This document shows positions 25,001 to 37,947 of a stretch of DNA of 64,000 bases, piece after piece. Source of the stretch: Seriola aureovittata (taxonomy: Eukaryota > Chordata > Actinopteri > Carangiformes > Carangidae); contig NC_079371.1 in NCBI RefSeq assembly GCF_021018895.1, positions 8,328,501 through 8,392,500 on the forward strand, read 5' to 3'. A program made the position numbers and the translations under genes. Every line of letters starts with the position of its first letter. Position 1 is the stretch's first letter. Under the pieces are notes generated by a model, which searched no databases, had not been told where the DNA came from, and saw only the letters and a list, made by a program, of their open reading frames with translations.

Positions 25001-28000
25001 CTGCCGATAGCTACAGCCTATGTAGCTGACTTCACATGACACCACACAAACTGTAATTAAGTGGAAAAAATAGTTTTAACTCTAAGTTGGAGATATCAGG
25101 ATCTCTTATTTCAATGAAATTAACTCCATAGTGTCTACAAACTGGAGGCAACATGGCAGTAAACATGAATACGGTTTAACTCTGATTATGTGAAATGAAC
25201 CATTCGAGCTGGACCTACGTATTGCTTGTAGTTGTTCCCAGCAGGATATCAGCATCAGAGGTGGCAGACCCCTGATACTTCGGCTAATTAAATAAGAAGC
25301 TATGCACTGTTTACTTGTATGTGGTTTCACCTGCACATTTATGTAATACAATAAAAATATCCAGGGTAATAAACTGGATTAATTTCTATTTATCTGTCGT
25401 GACTACAGGGTTAGCAATGGGGGTAACCATCTTTAAATGTGTGAAAGCTCCCACGATGAAACAACAGGACGTTTTTCCACATCCTCAAAATGTGCCACAG
25501 GATTGAATTAACACACAAACAAGCTGAACAAGGACAAAAGTCGATGAATCCCACATCTTTTAAAATTAATGCAAAAGATGTGGGCAGTTATAGTATTTAT
25601 ACTTTTGTATTGATCCACCAATAATAAATGAGCAGATAATTCAGTGGGAACTGATTTTGTTTCCAGATGAAGCTGGTTTGACAGTGACATTATGACAGTG
25701 TCTGGCTCCCTGTGTGTCTATGTTTGACTGAACCAGTCACCTTGACCGCTGCTGCCCTGACAGCAGAATGACACATAGATGCTCCCTCTGACTCCTCCTG
25801 TTGACTGACTAACAGCAAACAGAGATGCCATCCCCTGGAATATGTCTGCCGGCCTAAGTCAGATAATCAGACACAGCAAGTGTGATGAGGACATCTGTCT
25901 TTAATACAGTTCCAGATCTTTCTCTGCTCCCATTAGAGCTGTCCCAGAGTCAGGATTAGAGTCGGCATCTCTAATCAATGCATCAACTCGTGGGGATGGG
26001 TTTTTTTTTTGTCATCTTCTGTGTATTAACTGGTCAGATGCTTGCAGTTCATTGGTTCGTGCCTTTTCTTCTTCATCATTACATCTTATCTACAAATAGG
26101 AGAAATATATATATCGTTCACTCTCCTGCATGTGTTGTGTCAGCTCAGCCTCCCCACACCATCCTCCTGTATATGACTCACGTTTTACCTAAAAACTTGA
26201 GTTTTACTGTCTTTGTTCACCATCTGAGATGTGAAAACATCAGATTTCCAAACAGTCAGAGACAGTAAAAGTTGACATCTTGGTCATAGCTCAGTAATGA
26301 AATCCTACTGCACTGCAGAGTGTGTCTTCTACGCTGTCAGCCGGCCACCAGCGCGGAGAGAGCTGGAGCAGCCAACAGAAACGAGTCGCACTGTTAAGCA
26401 TTGTGATGCCCTCCATCTCCATCACCCATCTCTACTTCCATCATAGTTTACTTTTGTGGTTTGGACTCGGTTTGTAAAGTTTACAGCCTGCCACACTGTT
26501 GCTCCTGTGTACTGTGAGGCAGCTAAATAAAAGTGCAGTGAGTTGTCTCACAAAATGCAAGTCGACCTGGCCATTGACTCATCGACTTATAGAAACAGCC
26601 CTCGCTCCAATTATACCTCACATTTCTGAAAAGTCATTTGTTATTATTATATTTATTTATTTTGTGCTCCTGTAAAATCCCTTATGAATATAATTCTCAC
26701 ATATCTTTTCACGTTCAAGGAAACAGGCTAAACTTTGATGAAAAATTGAAGTGTGTGTCCGCGTTGTGCTGTCTGACCTTCTCCTCCGTGGAGACTGTGA
26801 GTTTGTCGCTGGAGATGAGGCTGCACACTTGCTGCAGAGTAAGGCCTAGAAATTCCTCACCCTGCACCACCTCTGTGAAATGCTGCTCTGAGAGACACAA
26901 ACATGCAGGGTTACACACAACACAACTAATTATTTCACCTAATAACCTGAGAGAGTGTCTCTGGTATCCTTTTCACCATTTGACACTGTCACTTTCAACA
27001 TGACATTTTCACACTCTCTGGACATCGTGCAGTTTTCCAAACATTTCAGCATATTTCAACCGTTACATTAAAGCCCCACCACCTACCACACCACACAGTG
27101 GCAAAGATGACTCAGGATTCGTGTTGTGAACAGCGGGAAGCTTACCAGCGTATGCGTGGGCCTGGTTGAGAAGCTGTGTGCATGTGTGCAGGTCAGCAAA
27201 GGCTCTGATGCCCAGACAGTTGGTGGGGTGAAGCTGAGACTGCAGGAACTCGCAACAAACCTGACGGACATCCATCAGCTGCAGGAGACTCGCTGCTGGC
27301 AGCAGAACCTGCAAAAAGGACACAAAAAGTCAATTTAAAGAAGAACTTATGCCCAAAGTGTTAACAAAATGAAATGGTAGAGCACAGTTAAATACCACCC
27401 ACAGCCAAAGAAAGGTGAGTTAGCCGTTTATCAGAACAACCGCTCTCCCTCCGATTAATTCATTACTTCAACAACCTTACTGGTCAGTCAATCAATTTGT
27501 GCATTAATCAACAAGCTACTCAACAATCTATAACGCAGTTATCTAGCAATCAGTCCTGAAAGCTGATCAACCAGCCAAACATAAACCTCTGTCAATTAGT
27601 CAGCAGGCCAGAAACAATTAGTCAATTTTAAACAATTAGTTGATAGACAGAAAATTAATGTTTTTTGATAATTTTGATAATGAATGTTTTTTTTGTCATA
27701 TATTACAGTACAGTGACAGTGAGTAAAGTAATGTATGTATTTGCACTGCCATATTAGACCGCAGTACATCAGCCCTTGAAAACACATCAAATTTAATGTA
27801 GTTTGACACCTACAAATGACACTAGATACTGTGTAAAACTGATGATTGTAACATTATGATATACACTAAATTTGTATCTTCTTTGACTTAAATGTTGCAA
27901 TAGTCATTCATCAACACTGCCACATTATATAAACATGTATCTATACAGGTATTTGTCAGAGGGATTGTAACATTTTATTCTGTCTCTATTGCTCAGGCCT

Positions 28001-31000
28001 GCAGTCGTCTTAGGTCTGTTAGCCAATCAGTTAGCAAAACAGGCAGGCAATGTACTGTTCAAACGGTGATGCTAAAAGACAAAGCTACCCTTTGATACGT
28101 CCCTACACATTAGCTTAACTAGGTCAGTGAGACAGTGTCTGTCTGCACACTCACTCATCCTCTGAGTGTGCACTGTTACTGTCTCCTCAGTTTTCCAGCT
28201 GCCCTGAAGGCTTATGTTTTCTAAAAGGGAGCATCAGGCCCGCTTGAGCTGTGCTTACAGCAGCTGTGACACACACAGACAGGCCTGAGGGTAGCACATA
28301 CTAATACTGGGTAGGGCCTCTCTTTGCTCTAAAAACAGCCTCAGTTCAGTGACTTTGGGTTTCTGTATATAAGTGCATGAATAAGCAGCTGTGCAGGTGT
28401 ACCTAATAAAGTGCTTGCTGACTGTATGTGAAGAAATGAAAAGTAAAAGCAACCTTTTACTGAATATTAGCCCCTAGTCAAAACACACGCGTCACACATT
28501 TACAAGTGAGCCAATCAGACAAGCACGCTGCTAACAGTGGGAGGATTTCCTGCTTCTCTCCATGCACACTTCCTGTACTAATAATCAGAGGAAATATCCA
28601 GCCTGCAGCTTGATCCTGGTGCATTTATTCAACCCCGCAACAGAGCCATGCAGACACCAGGAGTTAATGCCACAGAGATAAACAAGGTCTCAGTCCTGTG
28701 CTTTCACAGCAAAGTACAGCTCACAATCATTACCAGCTCTTACATCCTTTGTGGTAAATGTCTACTCCTCAGGCAGGTTCATTGTGGCCATTCTGAAACT
28801 TCAACTGAAAAACCAGATAATTAAAGGGATCAGGCCTTAAGGGACGACTTCCCTTGTGACAGGCAAAAACAGTGACATCCCTTGTGACAGGCAAAAACAG
28901 TGACATCTATAAAATCATTCAAAAAAAATAAAAACAGCAGTTTACCAACCAGTTATGTCACTTTTAAAAGTTCATTACACATCATGTGTATTTTGAATTA
29001 ATAGTGTAGAAAAAGAGGGTTAGAAAGTTTGCAATAAACACTGTAACTACTGCAAACATCTTATCAAGAATCTTGCCTGAAACTGTTGTTTCTCCTCAAC
29101 AATTTCTGTATGCTTGTTTGCCATTATTTTCAGTTCCAACTAGTTATGTTATTTTTCTGAGTTGTGCTCAAACTGGTGAGGAAAAACAAAAGATGTTTCC
29201 TTCTCAACAACAAGGAAGTTCTGTTACTGTGTGACTAATACTGTGAGCCCAGATCTTTTTGCTAAGAGCAACAGTGCTACTTCTAGTTATCATCATCCGC
29301 ACTGTAAAACAGCGAGAAAATGTGACAAACATGAACTGAGCTAGTGTTTTGAAATACTGGTCCTCAGGCAGCAGCGACATGATACTTGTTCAAAACTGAA
29401 TCCTTCAACAGGGAGAAGGGAGGAGAGGACAAGCTGGAAGGGCTATATGGACATAACACACAAAGAATTGCTAGTATCCTCTTAATTCCTCATATCACTG
29501 TGTTTTTAAATGAAATTGGAGTTAAAAACAGTAAAAACTACCATTACAGAAGAAAAAAGTAAAGACTTCAGGAAAAACAGGAAAACATTTTTTTACCCGC
29601 TCTCACACCCTTCCTCCTCGCTCTCCCTCTTCATAAACACTCTAACACACACGCACTCTCTTACCTGTACATTGTCCTCTGTGACCTCAATCTCAGCGGT
29701 GTAAATGTAATCGACCAATTTTCTCAGGGTTTGCCCGTCCACCTCTCTGATCTCCACCTGATGGGCCTTGCTCTCACTCATATCACCTGCACACAGAGAA
29801 ACACACAAATAAGCACACATTAGCACACACCCACAGCAGATATGATGCCAAGCAAACAGCAGTGTAAGTCTACCTGTGAACATGGCACAGAAGTAGGGGC
29901 TACAGGATGCCAGGACCACCCTGTGAGCTGGCACTTCAACGCTCCCTGCGATCAGCTGGACATCACACAGCAACTTTTTGCTGAAGGGTGAAGTGACAGA
30001 GAGAGAAAAAAAATGCACGTTTGTCATTTACATTCCCAGTGTATGTGATAAAGTTGTGTAAAAATAAATATGCATACAGGAGCCAGGAAAAGGGTGCATC
30101 CTTTAAGACAAGTATGGGCCGGACAGCTGCCAGCAAATGTGCCAATTAAGGTGTTAATTACCAGGATTGTACTTAAAAACTCCTATAGAATACAATGATT
30201 TGTTCCATTTGGGAGTTTCACTATCAGGCAAGAGTGGCATACTAATTTTAAGCTGATTTAATGATGTATCATCTTACCCTTTTTCCTTTCTAACAACCAG
30301 AATGGAAGTAAGCTTTTAGTTTTATTGTTCGACAACAACTAATTATTATTTTCATTATCCATGCCATTGATTATTTTTTCAATTAATATATAAAATGTCA
30401 GAAAATTGTGAAAAATGGCCATCCTAGTTTCCCATGGTCCAAGGTGATATCTTCAAATGTCTTGTTTTGTATGACCAACAGTCTAAAACCCAAACCGATT
30501 CAGTTTACTAAGTTACTTGTATTTACCTTAACAAATCTATCTACAATGTCTAATATACTAATCTGCTATCAACAACAACATATGAGCTTCAGTACATGGC
30601 ATGTGTTGTTTTTAAGCATTTTAAGGGAGAGCAATAGCATAGTAAAACCAGGTAAACAGCGTTTTTTCCAGTAAAGAAAAAGCAAGACTCAAAATGCAGC
30701 CTCTTGTTTAGTGGCAGCTTTGCATTGTGGTCTGTTCAGGCCCCTGCCAGCAGACAAAGTGGGATATCTTTGATCTCTTCTGAAATGGACTTTTGCTTGT
30801 GAAACACTGGGGTAGTGGTACAAAGTGGTCTAGAAGAAGCACTTACTTTCTATTCTGAAGGACAGACACTGAAACCTGACACTTATCACTGGAACATCTG
30901 TTCCAGGTAGCTGAAAGGTTTGTATCAAATTGAGGCCAGCAACAACAAATACAAGATGGGTAACCACCAGCTGGACTTTTCTGTTTAAAAATGAAGCAGT

Positions 31001-32880
31001 TCCTCCTCAGGCAGAAGTAATTCACTCCTACACTGACATTTTCAGACAAACCAGGTGGACCAAAGATGACTTCTCCATTAATACATTATTTCTGACTTTC
31101 TGGCAGAGTACAGCATCTTCACTCGCATACTGAAAACGGCTGGACACAGTGAAATGGCCAACTGAATACTGGCTTTGTTTTGGTTTTTTTTTGTAGGGAC
31201 ATGCGCCACTGTCAGCAACACACCTCCTCAGGTCGTTCATCAACTGGAAAGCTTTCCTCATATGCGTTTGGTTGAAGGTGTGCATCCCTCCATTCACCGT
31301 GTCCTCCTCCGAGTCCGTGGTGCAGTTCGGACGCGGTGAGGCCGGTGTGGCCACCAGACTGGTAAGACATGAGAGGCAGTGTCTGGATCATTGGAGATAG
31401 ATGGTGACCCAACAGTTAGGCAAAGTACTTCATGGTTCATCTCAAGGGTTATAAAAAGAGGATGGGACAGGGACTAAAAAACTGGTAGAAGTAGTGAAGC
31501 CTCCACAATCAACAGTGGTAAGATGAGTTCTAGAAATATACTAATTTTGTTACTGTTGTCAATCAATGTTGTACTACACCACAGAAAAGGTTGTTTAGTA
31601 AATGTATGCCAGGAGCTGTCTGTTGGCTTGTTTCACTGTCTGCAAGTGTTAGCTATTTTTGAAAACTTGTATGACACCACTGACCCATCCTCCTTTAATA
31701 ATCCTCAATTCTTCATGGTAATCTACTTTGGTTGTCATAGTACTCAGATGCTGCTGTAGTGTCTGCATAGTGTCTGCATCCTTTGAAGACATTTCAATCC
31801 CGTGGTTATATGGTCTCTTCTTTTTGGAGATTTGTTGACAAAATAAAAATTGTTTATAGCCAACTTTATCTTTTACACACTCCTCAGACAAATACACAAA
31901 AAAAGAGGAAAAAACAAAACTATTACCTGTTACCTAATATTTCATAAAGCAGCCTGACCACAAAGAAAAAAAAACCCGCTGAAGAATCCTAACCCCACGA
32001 GGAATATTCTTGACCATATGTAAATTGATTTAAAACTTTTAACCGAAGGTGGTCTGCACTGAGCTGAGAGCAGGTGGCAGGAGGGAAAGGAAAATAAAAA
32101 AACATGACAATCACCCTGAGCTCATCTGACAGAACATTTTCTTGGTTAATGTTTCATAGTGTTTGTTTGAAAATGACACCGTGGATCTACTCAACCGCAT
32201 GTTATCTGGACTCTTATTATGACCCATCCTGTGTCCGCAAAAACAGTTTGGACAAATAATGATGCAGCACATACAAGCCATGGGAATATTATGATAAGTT
32301 AGGACACAACAGCACGAGTCGGTAAACTAAAGAATACAAAACACACTGCCGATAGGTTGTGGGTTTGTGTATAAAAATCAAAAGAAGTTTGGTAGAAAAT
32401 TGTGTTTGTTTTGAGTTTGTTGTGCGTCAAGTTGTCAGCTTGGCTAGCTCTTAGCATTGCTAATCATTTAACTATCACAAGCTTATGACAGCTGCCGTTA
32501 GCTGCCATAAATAATTGGTCATATCGTGGTTATAACCAATTTTAGAAGCCAGTGCACATTCAGTTCACTGTCTGTAAGTAACAACTTGATGGCAGTTCCC
32601 AAATGTTTGCTTAGAGTTTGGTTTGGAGCAGCCAACGATGCTAGCTAACTTACCGAAGCTAACTAGTCAACAAGGCTAGCTTGAGTTCGTTTGCTGGGAA
32701 AGTGCTCTTTTGACTGACCGTGTTGGATTTATGGTCAGTAGATCATGTGGCCTAAAATGTTACCCAACAGATGTACATGCAGCGTGAATCACAGATTTAC
32801 AAAATAATCCCCACCGCTAAACCAACTCACCCTAAAGACACACCGTCCATCCTCCCGGAGCCAGAGAGCACAGCAGGCAT
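19083..32880 (-). CDS. klhl3: Kelch-like protein 3 (BTB-BACK-Kelch CUL3 adaptor), 15 coding exons
   Basis: Substrate adaptor of a cytosolic CUL3-RING ubiquitin ligase; in mammals KLHL3 targets WNK kinases and so controls renal salt transport (family knowledge). Coding exons on the minus strand, in order: 32880-32831, 31358-31224, 29980-29874, 29786-29665, 27308-27146, 26887-26778, 24011-23895, 23320-23171, 22993-22876, 22274-22077, 20986-20885, 20776-20648, 20057-19917, 19360-19217, 19111-19083. All introns are GT-AG and the exons sum to 1815 nt (604 aa plus TGA; human is 587 aa). Residues about 63-170 are BTB ([24 protein letters not shown]), about 175-300 BACK ([20 protein letters not shown]), and 319-604 a six-bladed Kelch propeller with repeated YAVGG motifs. 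DMSESKA and VDGQTL favour KLHL3 over KLHL2, although the end, VAVIDKPL, is KLHL2-like. Exon 1 is inferred from ATG, donor and frame; the second ATG at 32850-32848 is an alternative start. Confidence 0.93.
24012..26777. other. klhl3 intron, 2.8 kb, no embedded gene seen
   Basis: Lies between the exons ending EEK and starting VFEA. No coding exon or structured RNA recognised. I looked for a miR-874-like sequence, which lies in a human KLHL3 intron, and found none in any klhl3 intron by eye. Confidence 0.5.
27600..27690. repeat. Dispersed AT-rich repeat, family A, fragment
   Basis: ACAATTAGTCAATTTTAAAC and AATTAGTTGATAGACAGAAA followed by a 'gataattttgataatgaat' block, matching the terminal part of the family. 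Confidence 0.4.
28290..28430 (+). mobile_element. High-copy fish repeat fragment
   Basis: TAATACTGGGTAGGGCCTC ... CAGGTGTACCTAATAAAGTG are hallmark segments of an abundant fish interspersed repeat (memory). Short, non-coding. Confidence 0.5.
28851..28906 (+). repeat. 28-bp perfect tandem duplication
   Basis: Two identical 28-bp units, each beginning CCCTTGTGACAGGC and ending CAGTGACAT, directly adjacent inside a klhl3 intron. Confidence 0.9.
30318..30530 (-). repeat. Dispersed AT-rich repeat, family A, copy 3
   Basis: Carries TCAATTAATATATAAAATGT, 'cagaaaattgtgaaaaatgg', 'cttcaaatgtcttgttttgt' and 'gaccaacagtctaaaaccca', the best preserved copy in the window. Located in a klhl3 intron. Confidence 0.6.
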
Positions 32881-33382
32881 GAGCGCTGCACGCAGATCCC
32901 GTATAACCGAGAGGTATCACTCCGTAGTTCACAAAAGGAACCGACATACGCAGTTTATCACGGTGGTATCACTGACCAGATGAAAAAAAAACTTTATTAA
33001 ATGGGATTTATTTACATTTTTATCACATTATGTATCACATGTGTTATATATCAGATTAAAATGATCTGTTAAGGTTTGTGTCTTCATCTATTTTTATTGA
33101 AGTTATATATTAACAGCCACAGAGGCACAACCCACCCTCCCTTTGCAACAGGCTGCAACAGTACGTTTAAAATGTGAAATAACAAACCACAGAAATAACA
33201 ATGACAAAAGTAATAAGTTAATCATATACACATTGATATAATGTGTTGATAAAGCTCAATGGCAAGATTAAATTCCTGCACATAAGGAGCACGACCTCCT
33301 TGGGGGACCCCTTTTGACCTCCATTATACATTACAATTTCATTATGACCTCAGCCACCCTGAAACCGACTAGTACCCTGCAG

Positions 33383-33690
33383 CTGAAATGATTAGTTGAT
33401 CAGGCAATTAGGTAACTGACAAACAATTTATTGATTAATTGTCTTTTTTCTATGCAAAAATGCCAAATATTCATCGATATCAGCTTCTCAAAAGTGAATA
33501 TTTGCCAGTTTTCCCAGTTTTCTATGAGAGTAATTGCAACTATCTGGGTTTTTTGACTGCCTGTCAAACAAAATGAAACAATTAGAATATGTAAATTTTT
33601 TTACATTTTATACACTGAACAATCGATTGATTAGTAAAGGAAACAATTGCCAGATGTATTGATAATGGAAATAATTGTTGGTTGCAGGCT
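33383..33690 (+). repeat. Dispersed AT-rich repeat, family A, copy 4
   Basis: Begins GCTGAAATGATTAGTTGATC, contains AAAAATGCCAAATATTCATC and a CAGCTTCTCAAAAGTGAATA block shared with the copy at 61263, and ends with 'ataattgttggttgcagg'. Confidence 0.6.
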
Positions 33691-34319
33691 TACAGCACAC
33701 ATATGAAGAAATAATACTGCAATGCAAAAACATAAAGTAAATTAATGCAATTTCACAAAACACTTCACAATCAATGGCCATAGGACCCTTCAGAGTTGAT
33801 ATTGTAATAAAGTAGTAAATGGGGCTTTTGAGTCCATTGGGCAGTTACCCACTTTGCCCATTTGGTAATCCAGCCTTACTATAAATCCCTCAATTTTTTA
33901 TTTTTTATCCTGGTGGTCATAGAATAGGCGATATAGCCTATTTTCTCATTTTTTTCTCTATCATAAATGTGATATTCAAGTTTTGAATGTGTTTTTTCAT
34001 TGTCTATTAATCTATTTTATTATTTTCCAGATTAATCGTTGTCTATAAATGATGTGGTTCATATGTTGTGATCTGAAGACTGAACTGCAGATCACAGCAC
34101 AACCAGATGAATCAAAGTATCTGTCAACAATTAACATCTGTCACAAGGGGGGGCTAAATGTCAATAAATTTGATACAATTTAGCTTTCTGTTTTTAGTTT
34201 TTAATGAACATCATGTACAATATTAAATTGCATAAGCCCATCTTTACTATATGGAGAGGAGTCATGGGTTTGTTCAATGATGTCATGTCTTATTTAGAAA
34301 TAGAGGGCCCAGATCATGT

Positions 34320-34500
34320 TCACACATATCACATATATCACTGTCTTCATTGGCTAGAAGTGGATCACATCAGTACAGTTCTCAGATCTTTGTGTTGCAT
34401 TCCCACATGCCAAACAATTCATTTAAAAATACCACTGTTTGTTTATAAAGCACTGAAAGGTTTCTGATCTGCTACCACATTATGACCCATCCACACCTCT
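34320..34500 (+). mobile_element. Degenerate LINE reverse-transcriptase remnant (L2/RTE-like)
   Basis: One frame reads CLHWLEVDHI and later HLKIPLFVYKALKGF, matching the LHWLPV...RI...KI.LLVYKALNG block near the C-terminus of fish L2-type and related LINE polymerases. The segment between is decayed and the frame stops at once after ALKGF. Confidence 0.5.
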
Positions 34501-36344
34501 CAGTTCTGGGATGGATCTAATTACTGTCCACAGAGTCATTTTTTGTTCATATGGTTTGGCAGTGTTGCTAGATTTTGGCAAAATGTCTCAAGTATTATGT
34601 CTAACATTACTAGGAATGTGAATCCCCCACTCACAGTGTCTGCTATTTCTTTATGCTTAAGCCTAAGCTTGATTATATTACGCCAAAACACAAAATATTA
34701 TTTTCTGGTCAAAGCTACTGGAGAAAATTATTGTTTTAGTATAAATGTGTGTGGTTAACTTTCTCCTTTCCTTATGTTTTTATATATTTGCTTGCTTACT
34801 TGTGTTTAAAGGAAAGACTAACTTGGTGTCTTAGTATTGGTTTTGGACCATCAGAAAGACAAGAGATATTACAAAAGATAGTCCCTCATTTGGTATTTTG
34901 ATGATAGTGGTGGAGAGCACTGACACACTCCCACAATCTCCCATAGGTGTTGAACTCAGTTGGGATCTGTTAAATGTGAAGGCCACAGCATATGATTCAA
35001 ATTTTAAATCACTTTCATCAAACCATTCACTGAACCCTTGTGCCCTATTGATGCCCTATTTCCAGGATTTTCCTTTAATCTCTTACCAGTCTGTATCACT
35101 ATATGTATTTTCTTTGGTTACTTCATATATATACACATGTACTTCATGTGTACTCTGCTATTTTTGTGGATGTCATCATGGATAATCGAGGAAATTGGCG
35201 TAACTTTGGTGTGATTTAAAATGAAGCCATCACACCAACAACTTATCAATATATGTAGGCTGAGTTATGTAAACATTTGCTTGCAGAAGAGATTTGGCTC
35301 TTCAGGTTTTCATACCCGGAAATAGGGTCAGAGTGGTAGCTCACACATTTTTTTCTTTCTTCATCTCTGTTGGTTGTCCCTGCTTGCCATAGTTCAAAAC
35401 ACAAAAGCAATCAGGCATGTACATTTACTCTTAACATCAGTCTCTAAAAGATGGTGCATTGTTTACAAATTCTCAGAGCATAATTTCATTAATGGTCTGC
35501 AAGTAGACATCCCAACAACACCAAATTCAGATAATATTAGAAGAAAGATGACACACGTGGTGACTCTAAATGAGTTAAGCCAGTGTTCAAGTGGGTTAAG
35601 CTTTCTTAAAACAGATACTCATCCTGTGATGATGTCATTTACAACAAATTGGCTGCATGTGTGTGGGTTTATGGAGGTAAACCAAACCTGATTTTCTAGA
35701 AAAAAAAACATTCAAATTGCATTTTCTTCCCCCAGTGAAACCATTTTACAAGTCAAACTGAACACTTTAAAATACTAATACTTGCAGAATAGGGACACTT
35801 TCCCCCAACAAAGAAATGTTCATATGAATTTTATATTATGGGCATGCACCTTTCAAAATTTACCAAACAAAACAAGAGCATCAAAATCATAAGTAAAATC
35901 ATTTCACCGTGAATTCACGTGGGAAATATTGAATTTAATAAGATTGCGAAAGTTGAGTATTTGCTCATTGTATATTTAAATTATTCTCCAAAAATTTTAA
36001 TTACAGGAACAAAACAGTTAAAAAAAAAAAAAGCACCGTTTTTGATGATGTACCAAATCAGTGGGTTAGACCTCTGCCTCCAAAGTATTAGCTTTGCCGG
36101 TATAAAATGGCCGATGAACTGGAAATGTGGGAATTTACAGGCAATACTCCCTCCTGGTGGTGGCTTTATGAACTCAATTCACAAGATTACAAAAGACATG
36201 AGGCAGATTACCAACTAACACTGATGAAAATCATCACACTGCAGCTTCCACAGTGCTGATATTTATGCACTCCCCTCTGAAATGTAACCCACAGGATTTG
36301 AATTAAGACTGCGAGATAAGATAGATTTTCAAAACATTAAAAAC

Positions 36345-36350
36345 TTTAAT
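36345..36350 (-). terminator. Candidate variant poly(A) signal of hnrnpa0 copy 1
   Basis: The minus strand carries ATTAAA about 650 nt past the stop at 36997. No canonical AATAAA was seen closer, so this common variant is the best candidate. Confidence 0.3.
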
Positions 36351-36996
36351 AAAAGCAGAATACAACATAGGGGCGAACTGAACACATGGATTTCAAACAG
36401 TTTTAATCTAAACAAACGCCTGTAATGGGACGGGAGAAGTGGAAAAAAAGTAATTTACAGTTAACAAAACAGTCCGTGACATTTCTCCAAAAAAATACTT
36501 TGTCACGGAAGTGTTTAAGATCAAGAAACTCAAGCAATCGAGTCCCATGCTGCCCGACACTGCCACCAACTTCACTTAAAACCCTGAGTTCATGATGCAA
36601 AAATAACAGACACATCTGGCTGGTTTGCAAGACAAACAAACTCATTTCTGAGTGAGCAGTGACTGACATTGATTACGGCTTTACAAATGGTTCAAAACAA
36701 GTCTTTCCCCCCAAACATAACAAAAGTACGATTCAATAATTCACAATTCTTAGTAGTAAAGTCCATAATGTGTGGAATAAGAGGACAGATGGGGTCCGGG
36801 TGGGGGAGAGCCAGGATCCAGAGGACAGTCTCATTCATTCCGTGTGGGTGATGGGCACTGCTTCATTTGAATGAACAAAACAAAGACCCCTCACCCCCAC
36901 CTGGGCTTATATGATGTGTGTGTGCGCGTGTGTGTAAATTCAAGTTCGTTGTAATCAGAATTTTCCCCATGAACATCTCAAAACTGGAGGAAGCCA

Positions 36997-37890
36997 CTAA
37001 TAGCCACCGCCAAATCCACCCCCCCTGCCGTAGCCACCACCGCCGCCGCCGCCTCTGTTGTAAGGAGCCCCGCTCCTGTAGGAATAGCTGCCCCCCTTCA
37101 CTGCACCATAATTTGAGTGCTGCTGTCCATAGCCGTCCCCAAAGTCACCATTACTGTACCCACCCCCCATCTGGTTGTCGTATTCTTCGTAGCCCCCATA
37201 ACCCCCGTAGCCTCCACCACCGTTGTAACCCCCGCCATAGCCGTAGCCGCCTCCGTAATTGCCGCCGTAGCCTCCTCCGTAGCCGCCACCCCCTCTTCCG
37301 CCGCCATAGTTTTGCATCCCTCTCCCTCGACCCCTTCCTCCTCGGCCGCCGGTGGACATCTCCTGCTTGGTCAGAGCTTTCTTCACTTCCACCTTGTTTC
37401 CATTGATGGTGTGGTATTTGGTCAGCACTGCTTTGGTTGCAGAATCGGTGTCCTCAAAAAAGACAAAGCCGAAGCCTCTCTTCCTGCCGGTCTGCTTGTC
37501 AGAGATGATCTCGGCCTTCTCCACCACGCCGAACTGGGAGAAGTACTCGGTCAGGTTATCCGGCTCAATGTGGTCTTTCACGCCGCCGACGAATATTTTC
37601 TTGACGTTGGCGAGGATGTCCGGGTTGTTCGCGTCCTCTCGAGCTATGGCCCTTTTCAGCTCCACGTTGTTGCCTTCGACGACATGTGGCTTAGCCGCCA
37701 TTGCTGCGTCGGCCTCCTCCGGTGTCGAGTAGGTGATAAAGCCGAAACAGCGGGACCGTCCGAGTTGCTGGTTCATGACCACAACGCAGTCACTTAGCGT
37801 CCCGTACTGCTCAAAATACTTGCGGAGGCCATCTTCCGTGGTCTCAACATTCAGTCCTCCGACAAAAAGCTTGCAAAGTTTAGCCGTCAT
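36997..37890 (-). CDS. hnrnpa0: Heterogeneous nuclear ribonucleoprotein A0, copy 1 (single exon)
   Basis: Nuclear RNA-binding protein of the hnRNP A/B family; mammalian HNRNPA0 binds AU-rich elements in mRNA 3'UTRs (family knowledge). The 297-codon reading frame is uninterrupted from ATG to TAG, matching the intronless vertebrate gene. RRM1 has RNP2 LFVGGL (residues 8-13) and RNP1 RCFGFITY (47-54). RRM2 has RNP2 IFVGGV (99-104) and RNP1 RGFGFVFF (138-145). Residues about 180-297 are Gly/Tyr-rich with RGG clusters, a low-complexity assembly and methylation region. It is a tandem paralogue of the gene at 43994-44887, diverged throughout, and lies next to klhl3 as in human. The residue aligned with human Ser84 is Ala (residue 83). 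The promoter has two CCAAT boxes and a CRE-like site. Which zebrafish-style suffix (a or b) applies cannot be decided here. Confidence 0.94.
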   Translation of the reverse strand: MTAKLCKLFVGGLNVETTEDGLRKYFEQYGTLSDCVVVMNQQLGRSRCFGFITYSTPEEADAAMAAKPHVVEGNNVELKRAIAREDANNPDILANVKKIFVGGVKDHIEPDNLTEYFSQFGVVEKAEIISDKQTGRKRGFGFVFFEDTDSATKAVLTKYHTINGNKVEVKKALTKQEMSTGGRGGRGRGRGMQNYGGGRGGGGYGGGYGGNYGGGYGYGGGYNGGGGYGGYGGYEEYDNQMGGGYSNGDFGDGYGQQHSNYGAVKGGSYSYRSGAPYNRGGGGGGGYGRGGGFGGGY

Positions 37891-37947
37891 GATTGAATTT
37901 CTTCTGTGGATGGTATGATGAGACCGTCCCTCTTCTTCTTCAATGGA

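Larger units (their letters stand above)
27309..29664. other. klhl3 intron, 2.4 kb, with repeats
   Basis: Holds a dispersed-repeat fragment (27600-27690), a fish repeat at 28290-28430 and a perfect 28-bp tandem duplication at 28851-28906. No embedded gene seen. Confidence 0.55.
33000..36300. other. klhl3-hnrnpa0 intergenic spacer
   Basis: No gene supported. Contains a family A repeat (33383-33690) and a LINE remnant (34320-34500). A 105-codon plus-strand frame at 35374-35691 shows no recognisable domain and is treated as chance. Confidence 0.55.

Noticed and set aside
19083..33000. CRISPR arrays, operons, prokaryotic promoters
   Set aside because: Spliced vertebrate genes throughout; no spaced direct-repeat arrays were seen anywhere in the window.
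37117..37797. 226-codon plus-strand frame opposite hnrnpa0 copy 1 (and others at 36918-37406, 37352-37732)
   Set aside because: Antisense shadow of a GC-rich coding sequence; low-complexity composition and no domain.
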